Shown piece after piece: positions 23,401-36,800 of a stretch of DNA of 64,000 nucleotides. The DNA comes from Akebia trifoliata (lineage: Eukaryota; Streptophyta; Magnoliopsida; Ranunculales; Lardizabalaceae), in assembly GCA_017979445.1 (NCBI GenBank), contig CM030711.1, positions 38,184,757-38,248,756 of the forward strand, in the 5' to 3' direction. Position numbers and translations under genes: made by a program. Under the pieces are notes generated by a model that saw only the letters and a program-made list of their open reading frames with translations, did not search any database and was not told the origin of the DNA. The stretch's first letter is position 1; each line of letters starts with the position of its first letter.

Positions 23401-25450
23401 GGCCTACACCCCCTAGATGTGTAGCCAAAGTGGATTTGAATAAAGCCTATGACTCAGTGGCTTGGGAGGCGATTATCTACTATCTAAAAATGATGAATTT
23501 CCCCTAACAACTTCATTGCATAGATATGGGGATGCATGTTCATGCCTATGTACTCAGTAGCAATAAATGGAGGGTTGAAAGGCAATTTCCAAGGTAGAAG
23601 AGGAATCCGCTAGGGAGATCCAATCTCCCCTTACTTATTCGTCCTAATAATGGAGTTGCTGACAGGCAAACTCAAGGACGTCGCTAGAAAAGGACACATA
23701 GAGCTGATGGAAAAGTGCAAAGCCCCGAAAATTAGTCACTTGATTTTTGCAGACGATCTCATGCTCTTTTTCAAAGGTACCCCAAATCTACAGAAGCCAT
23801 CAGGGAAGTACTCAAGTGGTTTAGTAACACAACTGAGCTAAACATGAACCTCTAGAAAAGTAGCTTATAGTATGCAAGGATAAGTACTAGCGACAAAGTA
23901 AAAATTAGCAATACATTGCAAATTGCTCAAGCCTCTCCCTATTAAGTATCTCGGACTACCCCTCATTTCTTCAAGACTAAAGCTAGTTGATTGTCAACCT
24001 CTTATCACCAAGATCACAAGTAAGATAAAGTCTTGGAAGGCAAGATTTCTATCCCTAGCTAGGCGGATGAAACTTATCAAGTCGGTGATTAGTAGCATGT
24101 AGGTCTACTGGTCTAATGTGTTGATGCTGCACAAGAAAGTGTTGAAAGGGGTCAAAAGTATATGCGTGAAGTTCTTGTGGGATGGTCCAAGCATGAGCAA
24201 CAAGATGCACTACATCAGTTGGAAGAAGATAACAAGAGATAAGGAAGATGGTTGGTTAGGTCTCCGTGATTTGGATATAGCTAGGCAGATATAGGATATC
24301 GCATCAAACAAGAGAAGCATTTGGGTGGAGTGGATCAAGAAAAATATGATTAAAGGGGATCCTTTCTGGACAATGCCCATAAAACACAACAAAGTTTCTT
24401 GGATGTGGAGGAAAATTCTTCAACTAAGGGAGACTGTCCAAGACTAGATTGTGTATAGAATTGGTGACGGCAACGATACTTTCATTTGGCAGGACCCGTG
24501 GGTAGAATGGGGGGTAATTCTAAACACCTTACAATGCAACCCTTATGAGAATAGCTTGCACAAAGAAGCTAAGGTTAGCACCTTGATTTTGAATGAGCGA
24601 TGGTGCTTGCCTTACCACTTTGCGGCCTCTCGGGGGGGGATGTGGCAGCAGATTAATGCCTTGGACTTGGATTGCATTGAGAAGGACAGAGTTATATGAA
24701 CCCCTGACCCCAAAGGTAGGTTCACCATGAAGTCAGCCTATAAAAACATTAAACCTTCCTCTCCTCAAGTCAAGTGGCATAGTTTGGTGTGATTCCCAAA
24801 CAACATTAAACGACACAATGCTACCTCTTAGCTATGTCTTAGCAAGGGGCTTGAGACCCAAGATAGGTTGAAAGAGAAAGGCATCATTCAGACATCAAGT
24901 TGTTGTTTTTGCAGAAACTCGTCGGAAGATGAAGACCATTTATTTTTAGGGTGCGAGTTTTCTTTTAAGCTTTGACATAATATCTTAAGGAGGTCCTGTA
25001 TTAGTCACTCGAACAAAGACTAGAGAAAAGAAGTTAATTGGGCGTGCATCAACTTTAGTGGTAAATCTATGATATCCAGTGTGAAGAAACTCACCTTCAA
25101 CGCCTTCATTCACCACTTATGGGTCGAAAGATGTAGAAGACTTTTCCAGAATAACTACAAACCTCTAGAGTTTCTAGAGTCCTTCATTGTAAGAGATGTC
25201 CAGATGAGATTCCAAAGCTTGGCAATCAGCGTCAAAGATAATGCCCACTCGAGTAATTTCATGGCTTCATGGAGCCTCATGCCGAATTTTGAGGCTAGAA
25301 CCCTTGTGAGGTGCAAATGGGCAAACCCCAGAGGAATTCCATGTCCTAAATACGGAAGGATCACAAAATTTGGATCCGATAGACTCTCTTTATTGATAAA
25401 TGTTAAAATAAAGAATGCAGATATCGAGACAATTTCTCATTAAATGTAGC
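20480..25450 (+). mobile_element. L1-type LINE retrotransposon, near full length but inactive
   Basis: ORF1 region: a DUF4283-like stretch (about 20600-20900, KLWKPKKSLKTFSKGN...), then an open frame 20910-21692 with a zinc knuckle (CPSCCTFGHIEGHC) and a charged tail. ORF2 follows almost at once: endonuclease start KCVAWNIRGMN (about 21695), GDFNVI (about 22100), SDHNPMV (about 22360), reverse transcriptase LIPKIERPTTIEEFKPIA (about 23180), DLNKAYDSVAWE (about 23435), the FADD box in LIFADDLMLF (about 23740), and a C-terminal zinc-binding stretch CFCRNSSEDEDH (about 24900) ending in WVERCRRLFQN. Many in-frame stops and frameshifts break ORF2. No poly(A) tail or target-site duplication is clear, so both ends are approximate. 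Confidence 0.9.
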
Positions 25451-25539
25451 AAGAGGTTTTGACTTATTATTATTAAAAATATAATAAAAAACACTTTCCT
25501 TACTAATTTAGTAAGATTTCAAATCTTACTAGTTTTTGG

Positions 25540-25810
25540 GCCCACATGGATTATCACATTGACAATCGACTCGATCATCCTTCTATATTTTATGGAAAAA
25601 TTCATATTCACAAAAAAAATATTTAAAGTCCTCTTAATTTTTTAGCTTGATCCAAAATGTTGAAATGGACGGCTATCGAACTTCAAAAACTTATTATAAA
25701 TCAACGGTGAAAAATAATATATATTTTTTCAGAGTTCTTAGAATTTCGTTCTTTAAAAGCTTATGACATCGTATCATGTTTTTGGATTCTAAAATGTGAG
25801 ATCACAATTC
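25540..25810. repeat. Second copy of the dispersed repeat seen at 2395-2660
   Basis: This is the diverged partner of the 2.4 kb repeat. It lies just after the LINE and just before the tandem duplication, so it may be part of an unrecognised transposon. Confidence 0.5.
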
Positions 25811-26340
25811 TTATTAAGTTTTAAGTCAATTTTCAACAAATAAATGATTTGTTGAATTTGTTGGACAACCCAACAAATTTTAGACTATCTAAACTAACAT
25901 TTGTCAGATATTTGATAAAATATGCTCTTTATGGTAAAACGCATTGTTGGAGATGCTCTTAAAAATGACTTACCCTAAAACGGCCCAATAAACTCAAACC
26001 CAACTTTTCCCCTACTCATGCTTCCTCCATGTGGAGGGACAATCTCTTAATTGTCTGCACTTCTCTGGAGTCATGTACCCCTAACCCGTCCTTTTGTCGG
26101 GGTGGGCGAGGGAGGAATTTAAATGAAGGAATTATGTAGTTGTCATTCATGGCATCTGTCACCTTAAGATATACATAAATCATATTTATGATAGGTGGAC
26201 CAGCCAATCTCTTTGACTTTTCTTTTGGAGATAAACTTTATCTAAGCTGAAATTGGAAGGCTCCATGCCAATCTCATGGATGGATGGAATTAGAGACCAA
26301 TTAGAAAAAGTTAACGACTATTTAGGAAAGCATCTGATAC

Positions 26341-26544
26341 CATGGTTTTAAACCTCGTTCAATACTTATCAGTATTGTCCCCGAACAAGATGGATAGACA
26401 AGTCAAACGTATCGGACGATATCAAAATCATGGTTCATTTGTCTCATTGTTAAACTAGACGACTCAAATGTAACAAGTTCAAGACGACTTGGTCTCGTTC
26501 ATGGACGAGACGAGATGAGACGTTAAATGAGTTTTAAAACCATG
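26341..26544. mobile_element. hAT-type MITE, copy 2
   Basis: CATGGTTTTAAACCTCG...GAGTTTTAAAACCATG is flanked by a perfect 8-bp duplication TCTGATAC (26333-26340, 26545-26552). The paralogous site in duplicate B (about 29205) reads through without the element, so it inserted in copy A alone. Confidence 0.85.
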
Positions 26545-27220
26545 TCTGATACACATAGTCTTGAGGAGGATCTGTACTGCATTTAATTGGAAGGAATTCA
26601 AAGAGAACATGCCAGACCCATTTTTAGAAGTTGAGGGTAGGGAAAAGTAAAAAAATAAGAAGCTATTCTCCCTCGTAAACAAGAACTTGTAGAAATAATT
26701 GTTAGGAAATTGGCATAAAAGATTTTCCAGAAATTACTTTACTGGAGGATTAATTATCATTGAATTCGTTCGAAGAGAAAATGTGGCTCTGGACTTAGTA
26801 GAATGAAGGAACGTTAACTCATTTTGTTGGGATGAAGCTTTGATTATGATTTTGCTTGAGATTGAGTGGAATGAATGAACATAATTCATTTTGTCGATCC
26901 CAAATCGTTAGAATAAGATTTTGATAATGATGATGAGATGTGGCTCTAAACAGAACAGAATGAAAGAATTACATAATTCTTTACATCAACCCGAAATCTT
27001 TGACATAAGGCTACTCACCTTGTCTACAATATTTAGATCCACAACATAAATCACATTAATTATTTAACCTATCTTGAACTATTCTTCCTTAAAAACCACC
27101 GACTTCATTTACAACAACCTCCCTCCTATCTGTCTTCCACTTGCATCAAAGCACACCACAATGTCAATAAGAAAAAAAATCACAAAAAAGAAAAGGAAAA
27201 AAAAAAAAAAAAAGAGAGAG

Positions 27221-27340
27221 AGAGCTACTATTGCCACACCAACTTTTACTAATGACACACCAATTCCTATATAAATCACCAAAAAAGGTGCCAACGGTTG
27301 GCGAGGCTTTAGTAAAAAATGGAGTGGCAATAGCAACTCT
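27221..27340. mobile_element. Foldback MITE (CTATTGCCAC family, second copy)
   Basis: The ends AGAGCTACTATTGCCACACC and, in reverse complement, AGAGTTGCTATTGCCACTCC form terminal inverted repeats of about 20 bp around a 120-bp body that also pairs internally (ACTTTTACTAA with TTTAGTAAAAA). It sits in duplicate A, next to a poly(A)/(GA) run, and is not seen at the matching place in duplicate B. Confidence 0.55.
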
Positions 27341-27701
27341 CAAAATATAGAATGCCAAAGACCATTATATTCAGCAACATATGAAATTTTCATTCTATAA
27401 TGGTATCCAATCAGATGCATAAGGTGATCAAAACTAGATAATAACAAGGCCATTTTAAAAATATTGCAATATCACAAACTTGGTTGTAAAGTTAATAATT
27501 TAATTCAAGTGTGATATACAATTTTTTTCCTTCTGCAAATAAAGAACAGCACTACTTAATATTTACAAATTCATCATCTGAAGATGCCCATGACTCTCAC
27601 GTAATATCCTAACCACAGTATGCCCCCAAGGGGTGGAGAGCTGAGACTTATTTAACAAGCTGAAATGTCCAAGAAAGAGAACAGGGCTGTTGCTGCACAT
27701 C

Positions 27702-27896
27702 TTAACCCAACCACAAGTGTCGGATTTTGTGCCAATTTATGTGGTTCAATCTACATTCCAAGTGTTGGAGTACAAGCCAATTTAGGTTTTCTGAGTTACA
27801 CAAATAGTCATGGATCACATCCCAATTATACCAAATGCCCAAGTATGAGAACAAGGAAATACACATCAGAACCATCATTGTTAATGCCCTCAAAAC
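27702..27896 (-). CDS. Distal copy of the GTPase-like gene's last exon (KIRHLWLG ending)
   Basis: This is a second copy of the terminal exon, 3.3 kb further downstream, with the same acceptor context (ATGCAG then GTTTTGAGGGC) and phase 0. It encodes 64 residues: a membrane-helix stretch (LTMMVLMCISLFSYLGI), a polar middle part, and the ending HKIRHLWLG before TAA. The compact charged or aromatic ending looks like the ancestral C-terminus, but that is an inference from memory. If used, intron 7 would span 27897-31793 and skip the proximal copy. If unused, this is a decaying pseudo-exon, although it still has an open frame and an intact acceptor. Confidence 0.65.
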   Translation of the reverse strand, partial: VLRALTMMVLMCISLFSYLGIWYNWDVIHDYLCNSENLNWLVLQHLECRLNHINWHKIRHLWLG

Positions 27897-30800
27897 CTGC
27901 ATGTAATTCACATTGTTAGCCTTCAAACAAATGTTAATCTATCTACATTTTTCTACATCTAATATTTATAAAATTAATACGATAATGTTAAATGCTCAAA
28001 TTGAAACAGGGAAGAACAACGTATATGAGGCATTATGATGTAGGCCAGTACATTAAACAGTTCCTCATGGAGGGAAATATCTGACAGAGACTATTGTCAT
28101 TCAAATTTTAGCAACAATTTCAAATTCAAAATAGTTCGAAAGGGTGGTGAGAATAAGAGTTTCGGATGGTTGAGATTTGATAATGCTGCACATGTCCTAT
28201 ATGAGACATGCAAAGCTCATGTCATACCACCTTCATAGAGGGAACCTTGCCCTAAAGGTTAACAATTGGAAAAATGTTCTTGTGGCTTGTAACATAATTC
28301 CCATGTGGCATCATCTGGAGTTGTATTAAGCTCCATTGAATCACTTGACTGACTACCCAATCATTTTATAAAAAAATTTTAACCTTTTGAAGATTGAGAA
28401 AAGGTAGTCCACCGGGATAGTCAACGGGAGAGGGGTATTCCCGTTTAACCATCATATTGGATACATAGGGAAAAAAGACGTGTGCAGGGTTTGCGTTCCA
28501 AATAAGGTTGTTAGCCAACGGATATTAATGTGTCAAGATGAGACCAAATTTAATGCAATGAAGAAGGAGGGTTGTTGAATGATTCCTTCCTTAATTGGAG
28601 AAATATTCCGGATTTGCAAGGATTGAGGGGCCAACATTTATAAATAGGACCACAAAGGAGAACAAAGGTACGCAATTCTTGAATCTCATACTGTTACTCT
28701 GCTTAATCACAGATTGACTTAAGCATCAGAGAGTTTTTTTGACAGGGTGGCCGAAGAACCTCAAGATTGAAATTTTTCCAAGGATTTGAGAAGAGACTTC
28801 AAAAAAAAACCACACGGAGAATTTTATGATTTAAAAAAAAATATTCAGTGAATTATGTGACTATGGTCCCAATGACTAAGGATGAACCTCCATCTTGCCT
28901 CATCCCCAAAAAGAGGCCCAATGGACTCAAACCCCACCTCTCCCATACTCATGCTTCCTCCATGTGGAGGCATTGACCGCTGCCTCCCTCTCCCTCACCT
29001 TCTCAGGGGCAGATGACATTCATGTCATATGTCACCTTACGATAAGCATAAGTCATATTTATGGTAGATCAGCCAGCCAATCTCTTTGGCATTTCTTTTG
29101 GAGATAAACTTTATCCAATCTGAACTAGAAGGCTTCATGCCAATCTCATGGAGGTAAGGATGGAATTAGAGACCAACTAGAACAATAAGGAAAGCAAAGC
29201 ATCTGGTAAACATAGAATTGAGGAGGATCTGTACGCCATTTAATTGGAATTGGAAGGAATTCAAAGAGAACATGCCACACTCATTCTTAGAAATTAAGGG
29301 CAATGGCTGGGATAGAGAACTATAACTAGGAACCTATTCTCCCTGATAAACAAGAAGTTGTAGAAATAATTGTAAGGCAATTGGCATAAAAGATTTTTCG
29401 ATATATTACTTTAGTATAAGGTTATATGCTTGTGGTAGAATGAATTGCCATTGGATTCATTAGAAGAGAAAACGTGGCTTTGGACAAAGTGTAATAAAAG
29501 AACATAATTGTGTAGTTGACCCTAAATCTTTAGGATAAGACCTCGATGATGATGATAAGGATGAGAAGATGTGGCTCTGGACATAGTGGAATGAACATGA
29601 TTTTTTATGAATAAGATTTTGATTATGATGATGATGAAAAGATGTGACTCTAAATAGAGTAGAATGAAAGAACATGATTTGTTTAATCAACCCTAAATCT
29701 ATCTTTGGGATAAGTCTTTGAAGATGACGCTTATACCTCCTCTCACCTTGTCTGAAATATTTGGATTCATTAGTTATTTGATGTAGGACAACTACAATTC
29801 TAGTCAGAATTTTAGTAGGATTTTCTATTTCTACTTCTAGTAAGATTTCTATTTAATAGTTATGTTAGGAGTACAATTTCTTATTAATTTCTAATTTATT
29901 TTTATTATTTAGGCTATAATTAAAAGTGTTTAGAAGTGTCCAATTTGAGTTCTAATAGGATTATAAAATTACTATTATATTATAGATAGGTTAGGAATGT
30001 TAATTTTTGATCTTTTAGTAGGATTTTAAGTTGTTATGATGGAGTTAACTATATAAGGAGCTACAAATCCGAAAATTAATAATCAATCAATTCAATTATC
30101 TTTTCTCTTAATTACTTTATTTAGTTTTTTTTAGTTGTCTTGTTTATCAATTGAATCTATTAATTCAAATTGATTTTGAGAATTCCATTGAACACAACCT
30201 ATTAAGTCTATTGATCCACACACTTCCGCTATGTCATTATTTAACCTTATCTTGAGTCATTTGTCATTCAACACATTTACAACCCCCCCCTGCTTTTTAG
30301 AGCCTTCGACTCGCATCAAACCACACACAATGCCAATAAGAATAGTCATAAGAACATGTATCACAAAAAACAGAATGTCTTTTCTAGTTTCTTGCTCTAA
30401 AATACCAAATCTTTCTTAAGTTATTGCATTGGGATCCAATCCTTGGCATCTCTGATAGAACCAGTGAACCAACAGGACTCAGCATCTTAGATAATTGTCC
30501 CAGTACCCTTTAAAAGGTACAGAACTTAAAGAGCTAGGAAGTTCAAGATATATGCCCAGATCAAAATTTCAAACTCCAACAGACTGCGAACCCTTAAAAG
30601 GAGTTCTTGAGAATGCCAAAGACCATTATATTCAGCAACATATGCAATTTTCATACTATAACGGTATCAAATGCCTAAGGTAATCAAAACTAGATAATAC
30701 TAAATCCAATTTTCAAATATTCCAATATCCCAAAATCCATTATAAGTTTAATTCAAGTGTGATCCAAATAAAGAAAAGCACTGCGTAATATTTACGAAAT

Positions 30801-33800
30801 CAATCATCATCTGAAGATACCTATGACTCTTAAGTAAAATCCTAACCACAGCACACCCCCAAGGGGAAGAGGGCTGAGACTTATTTAACGGCTTGTTTGG
30901 AAAAACTTCTTAGGAAAAGTGAGATGAACAAGGGAAAGTGTAATGTCCAAGAAAGATAAGAAAAGGAGAAGAATTGATGCTGGAAGAAACCACCGCCAAT
31001 TTGTGTTCTTTGATCTACATCCCAATTGAAGGATTCCAAGCCAATCTAGGTATTCTGAGCTACACAAATAGTAAAAGATCACATGCCAAGTGTAGCAAAT
31101 TCCCAAGAATGTGAACAAGGTAATACACATCAGAATCATCATTGGTAATGCTCTCAAAACCTGCATGTAATTCACAATGTCAGCCTATATAACAAGGAAC
31201 CTCCATGTATGCTACAAACAAAAATTAATCTATCTACATTTCTACATCGAATATTTATAAAACTAATATGACACTGTTAAATACTCAAATTGAAATATGG
31301 AAGAAAAAAAGATATGAGGCATTATGATGTAGCAAGTACATTAAACAGTTCTCCATGGAGAAAACAATCCGAGAGAGACAATTGTCATTCAAATTCCTAA
31401 CGACAATTTCAAATTCGAAATAGTTCAAAAGGCTAATAAGAATAGTAGTTTCGGATGGTTGAGATTTGATAGTGCTACATATTTCCTATAACAGAAAAAT
31501 TAACATCATATGACCATTACTTCTCAAGGCAGCATGTTTGACAGAAATGTGTAAAAGAAAATTTACACTTCTACAAGTTCCTACAATTTGTAAATTAAAA
31601 ATTCATGAACAAGAAGCTATGCGATTATGGAAGGAAGGATGAGACGGCTATTGTATTAAACTAGTAGGATTATATTACATCATCTAGAAGGAAACAAAAG
31701 CTATTTCTACCATATCAATCAACAATTATTTAGAATTTCAAAGGTATTCCCATGAAAGGTAGCAAGCATAAGTGGGAGAAAAAAAGATTGTACCATGTCT
31801 TGAGCCAAGCGTTTAGTGGAAAGATTTCTGTCAGCATGCTCAAGGGAATATCTTAGCATGTCCAGGACAGTCAAATCAGTTTCTGGGTCATTTTTTTCTG
31901 CAATTCATACAAGAGGATATGTTACATAGTTTCTTTAGTTGGTTAATGATAGAAATCAGAGATAGAAATAGTTGAATAAGTTCAAAGGGGTAAAACCTGA
32001 AATGTCAAAAATTTGTTTAGTTGGTGGAATACCCAGCAACTCTCCCAAATGGATGCGAACATGATCACGGTCAGAGCATGAGAGTAAATCACCATGTGTA
32101 ATAACGACAACTGGTTTGTCATCTGCAACACAAAGTGAATGAAAAACCCAAAACAGTAGATTTTGACACATCTCTATTGTGATCAAGGTGTGCTACAAGG
32201 GCTTTCTTTGTACACGACAACAACAATAGTAATAATAAAACTCAATATTATGATTATTATCGGTATTGATAATTATCTTAATAAAATAGCATTTCTGTAA
32301 TTATAGGTAAACTGAAATGTAATTTAATTGGATTAACCCTTTCAGGAAGTATGTTTCAATGCAATAGAAGGGTGTCATTTTATTTTATCTCAAGGGAATT
32401 CAGATACAGTCACAATTATGTCCCTGCTCCAAGAACTCCAGTGCAACTATCTAAAAGTTAAAGATGAAAGCATGAGCAATGGAAAACTAGTAATTACTGA
32501 TTGCCAAAGGTCCATTAATTATGAGGGAGTGATTAAATATAAGAATAAGTGAGGAATAAGATCAGCTAATAATATCCTTGGTAACATCATCATCACATCA
32601 CAAGCATATCAACATCAAATGAGTTCAGGTTTGGAGACGCGATGGAACTTTCTCTGTAATGGGTTTGAAGAAGTGTTAGAGATCTCCATCGATAAAAAAA
32701 GTGTGAAGATGTCCATATCTGGCCTCCATTGTCAGGAGGTCTAGAGTCCCATCTAAGATCACCAATTTTGTGTGGTTGGCATCTATAGGTAAAATCCTTA
32801 GGAGATGTCAGATGAGAATCAAAAAGAAAATCACCACCAACTTCTAATCTATGTGCAAAGCAAGTAGTGGATCCTTGGGACATTTGCTTTTTCTTTTCTT
32901 CTTTTTTGCATTGCCCCTTAGCTCCTCCATTTGGATTTCAACAGTGTCCATTTTAGAAATTTGTTGTGGTTCTTACACCTCTGCCTTTTCTCTAAGAAGT
33001 AGAAAGCTTTGGAGGATACTTCCCTGTGTGGTATGTTGGGTAATATGGAAGGAAAGAAAACAGAGATTCTTAAAACAAACAAAGATGACCTTTAACATAT
33101 TATTATCTCTATCAAATTTCTTATATTTTGTGGTGCTCTTTATATAGAGATTTATAAGGAGTTGCATTTTGAATAAATGAATTTTTCAGAAGAGATCTTG
33201 TACTTCACGGGGGAATTAGCTGCTTCATCTCATTTATTTGCCCCCGTGAAGTCATTGAGAACTCCAAAGCCATTTGCTTTACGAGTACTTTGTCTATTTG
33301 TTTGAATAAATTCTTATTAAAACAAAGTCTCCATACTTAAAAGAAGCCTGGAGAAAAAACAAAATAGTAATTGATATCATACCCACTAAATATATTGAGA
33401 TGCAATATGTTGACCTCAGGTTGTCAATGTCATGTTAACATAACTATTTTCAGGACACCATAGGGTTGAAATACAGACAATAAAGTGCATCCAGAAATAA
33501 AAAGAAGCTTCACCTAAAGAAACAGGCAAAAAAAAAGTGTTTGAAACTAATAACCTGTAAATAAAGGATAACAATATATTGATAATGGGAAGCAAATATC
33601 GATGCAAAACCATAAATGTAATCTGAGATTAATATAAAATTATGAGCGAACAGCAGAAGTTCAGAACAAAGCAACATTTGCATGAAGTCATCAACTAATG
33701 TAGAAGAAAAATAAGGGGTATCAAACAGCTAAAACCTTTAAATGACAAATATGGGCAGTAGAAAGTTTCTACAAGCAAGCGTGCATACTGCGCATTATCT

Positions 33801-36800
33801 TCACCCTCCATGGATTTAAGAATTGAGGGTCCATCAACAACAAATATGACAAAATTAACCATCCTCGTCTCTCTGGAGTAGTAGTCAGCCTGCTGTGTTT
33901 TGCATTTCACAGTTTTCCTCATACCTGAAGTATCAGAATCCCTGTTTAGCAGAAGGTACAAAGGATTAGAATCCAAAACTGCAAATTCTTGACCTCGAAA
34001 AGGTAATTTAGTACAATTGTATGAAGTTTATGAATATAACCTGATAACCATCTCTCCATGACGAACACCCACCGTCAACCAATTCTTGATTATTTCTAAG
34101 TTATCACATGAATTTTCTAACAAACTAGGTGTGTCATACAGACAAAAGGAAGTTGAATCTCTGGGAATCATATATTCCTTGAGAAAGTGGGTACCATCTC
34201 CAACAGTTGAATTATCTGCACAAGTATAAAGAGCGAGGATATTTTTCTATGATCAATAAACAAAATAATATAAAATTAATTTTCAGAAAAATCATTTTTT
34301 GTAAGAAAAATGTAAAGGAAGCATTTGGTCACAGCTAACACTAGTATTTAATGAGAGAAAAAGGAGGACCCACATGATGATACTTGAGCCCTCTCTGATG
34401 TAAAGTTGCTATCTTCAAAGATCCTCGAAATTCTGTTCACAAGACTACTTTTCCCAGATCCTCTTGGACCGAGCAATAGAAGTGTTGTCGCCTTAGGTAT
34501 GTCATAATCTCTCTTCTTCATGCCACCCACCTCTTCAATCCAAGCTCCGGGCACATAGCTGTATTAGATAGAATTATACTATGAGCTTTACAAAGAAGAA
34601 TCTCAATTTTTATAGATCCAAAATAATGAATTTTCTCTCTACTACAACTACAATTTTGATATGGAGGTATGCAAGGAGCCGAGATCCTACAGTGTCCCGT
34701 CTCTATAAATTGGAACAGTGTCTATGTGGCACAATTTGATTAGGGAATAAACACATTGGGCTGTGTGAACAGCCTGATTAGGAGGCCAAGGCATTTTAAA
34801 CACCAATTAAAACATGCCACGTAGACACCTATCCAATTTATTAGGAACAGGACACCGTATTGGATCCTTGGTATATCCAAATTTAATGATTCTAGATATA
34901 TAATAGCCACCAAAAAGACGACGTCAGTTTAAATAGTTCAAACCTAAAGCGACATACGTGCGGAGAAAAAGTAATGGACCAATTCAAATGAAGGTATTCA
35001 ATCAAACTTGAAGAAAATTTCTTCTCGAATTGGGGAGAATGATGTATCTAAATATAATATGCCATCTAATTTAAAGGATGACAACCAAACTTTGAGCATG
35101 AATATAAGACAACACCATATGCCAAGTATAGAGGTCTTGACTCTTCAAAATCATATTGAACCCTTAGACAACCATCGTCCAAGATGCATAACTTTCCACT
35201 CAATATCAAATTGACATAAGTCAGAAAATAAATTGGAGAACTCTTTCTGAAATCTAAAATGGCCATTTATGACTTCTCTCATCTCAAAACAAAGTTTTAG
35301 GTTTGACTATAAGGTTAATGGCATGATCTAGGGGTATTACATTTGTATTTGTGTTAATTCAAAAGAATGGCGAAGATTTGTTACTTAGACCTTCATTAGA
35401 ATCATGTTTATGTCATATTTGTTTATCCAATTTTTAGTTTAGATTAAAAAGTATTTTTGGTATTCTACTTTTATAACTTACTAGTAGTATCTTGGAAATT
35501 TTGTTGGGAATGATTAGTATAAAAGAGAAAGAAAGAGGGGACATTTATTCTTTGGTTCAACCCCCATCCTTGTTTTATCTTTCTTTTTTGACCTTTTCCA
35601 CTAAACATTAACTTTTTTCCAGCTCTTACATGGTACCAGAGTGAGGGTGAAGGTTTTAGTATTTATTTTCTTCTTTCTCCCTATCTTTTATCTCTTTTCC
35701 CATTCTTCAAAAATCTAGGATTTTCATCTTTTTGGGAGATCTAATTTTCTTCTTGTTTGTGCAAAAACATCATGGTTTTTTGTGTGCCTTGTGCTTGTAT
35801 TTTTACATATTGCCCTTATTTACATGTAAAGGAATGTTCTATGGCACAAAGTTTGCATGGCTTGCCGAAAACACGTAGTGGTGATTGCTAGTGCTTAAAG
35901 AAGTGTTGATGTTCATGCAAAAGAGTGAAGTAATGACATTTTGGTGTGATGCCACCCACTTGTAAGTTGTAACGTGCTCCTCTTCCTCTTTCTCTCTCTT
36001 GACATCAGAAAATATTTTCCTTTATTTTTGTAATTGTTTGAGTGGCCTGTTATCACTTGTAATATTAAATGGCTCTAATGGGCCAAATTTTCTCATATGT
36101 TCCTTCCAAAGAAAGATATCATTTTTTTTTCATCTCTAAAAGGCTACCTATGGACCTAATTATCATGAATGGATCAGAGATAACGCTCAAATTATGACAT
36201 GGCTTTGGAACAATAGAATCCTCATTTAGCTTAAATGTGATGTTTCTAGATTCCATCAAGCCCCTATGGTAGGCCCTTCACGATACTTATTCTTCTGAAA
36301 GGAATATCTCCCATGTTTATCAGTTGTTTTAGGAGATTTGTAGCTTTCAAAAAGGAAAGAAGAACTACATTCGATTATTAGTTTAAGTTGGTTGAAGTGT
36401 TGGAGGAGCTGAACGTTTATCAACAGCTTACCCCTGAGTCACTGATAATAAGGAGCAATGGCAACCACGTTAAGTGTGGACTATGGCCACTTGGTATTCT
36501 TGACTTCCCCTTAAGTATGATCACCAATTCTTGGTGGTCACACAATTCCATCGATTACAAAAATCCACACTAGTTCATACTTAAAGTGTAGATATGCCTA
36601 AATAACCCTTAATTCTAATCTATGTAAATAAAGTTACGAAATTTATTAATTATTTCGCAACCCTCATTTTCTCTCATTGTGTACTCTAGGATCTAAGGTC
36701 AAGGAAGACAATGGGTGAAAAAAGTGAGTCTGGTGAACTCTATTACCTTAACTATGATCCATGGAACAAGATTACATTCCGATTTGTCTTCTCATCAGTG

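Larger units (their letters stand above)
25983..28220. repeat. Tandem segmental duplication, copy A
   Basis: Copy A aligns by eye with copy B (28916-31490) in conserved order: CTCATGCTTCCTCCATGTGG, GAGATAAACTTTATC, GAAGAGAAAA.GTGGCT, GCATCAAA, GAATGCCAAAGACCATTATA, the terminal-exon copy, and TTTCGGATGGTTGAGATTTG. Each copy carries one last exon of the GTPase-like gene. Lengths differ because of later insertions. Both copies also contain a diverged minisatellite of about 75-90 bp (GATGTGGCTCT...GTGGAATGAA), at 26780-26980 in A and 29465-29700 in B. Confidence 0.85.
28916..31490. repeat. Tandem segmental duplication, copy B
   Basis: This is the partner of copy A. It contains the proximal last exon (30885-31160) and a solo LTR absent from A, and lacks MITE copy 2. 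About 250 bp at 30340-30610 differs from the MITE-bearing stretch of A. Confidence 0.85.
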
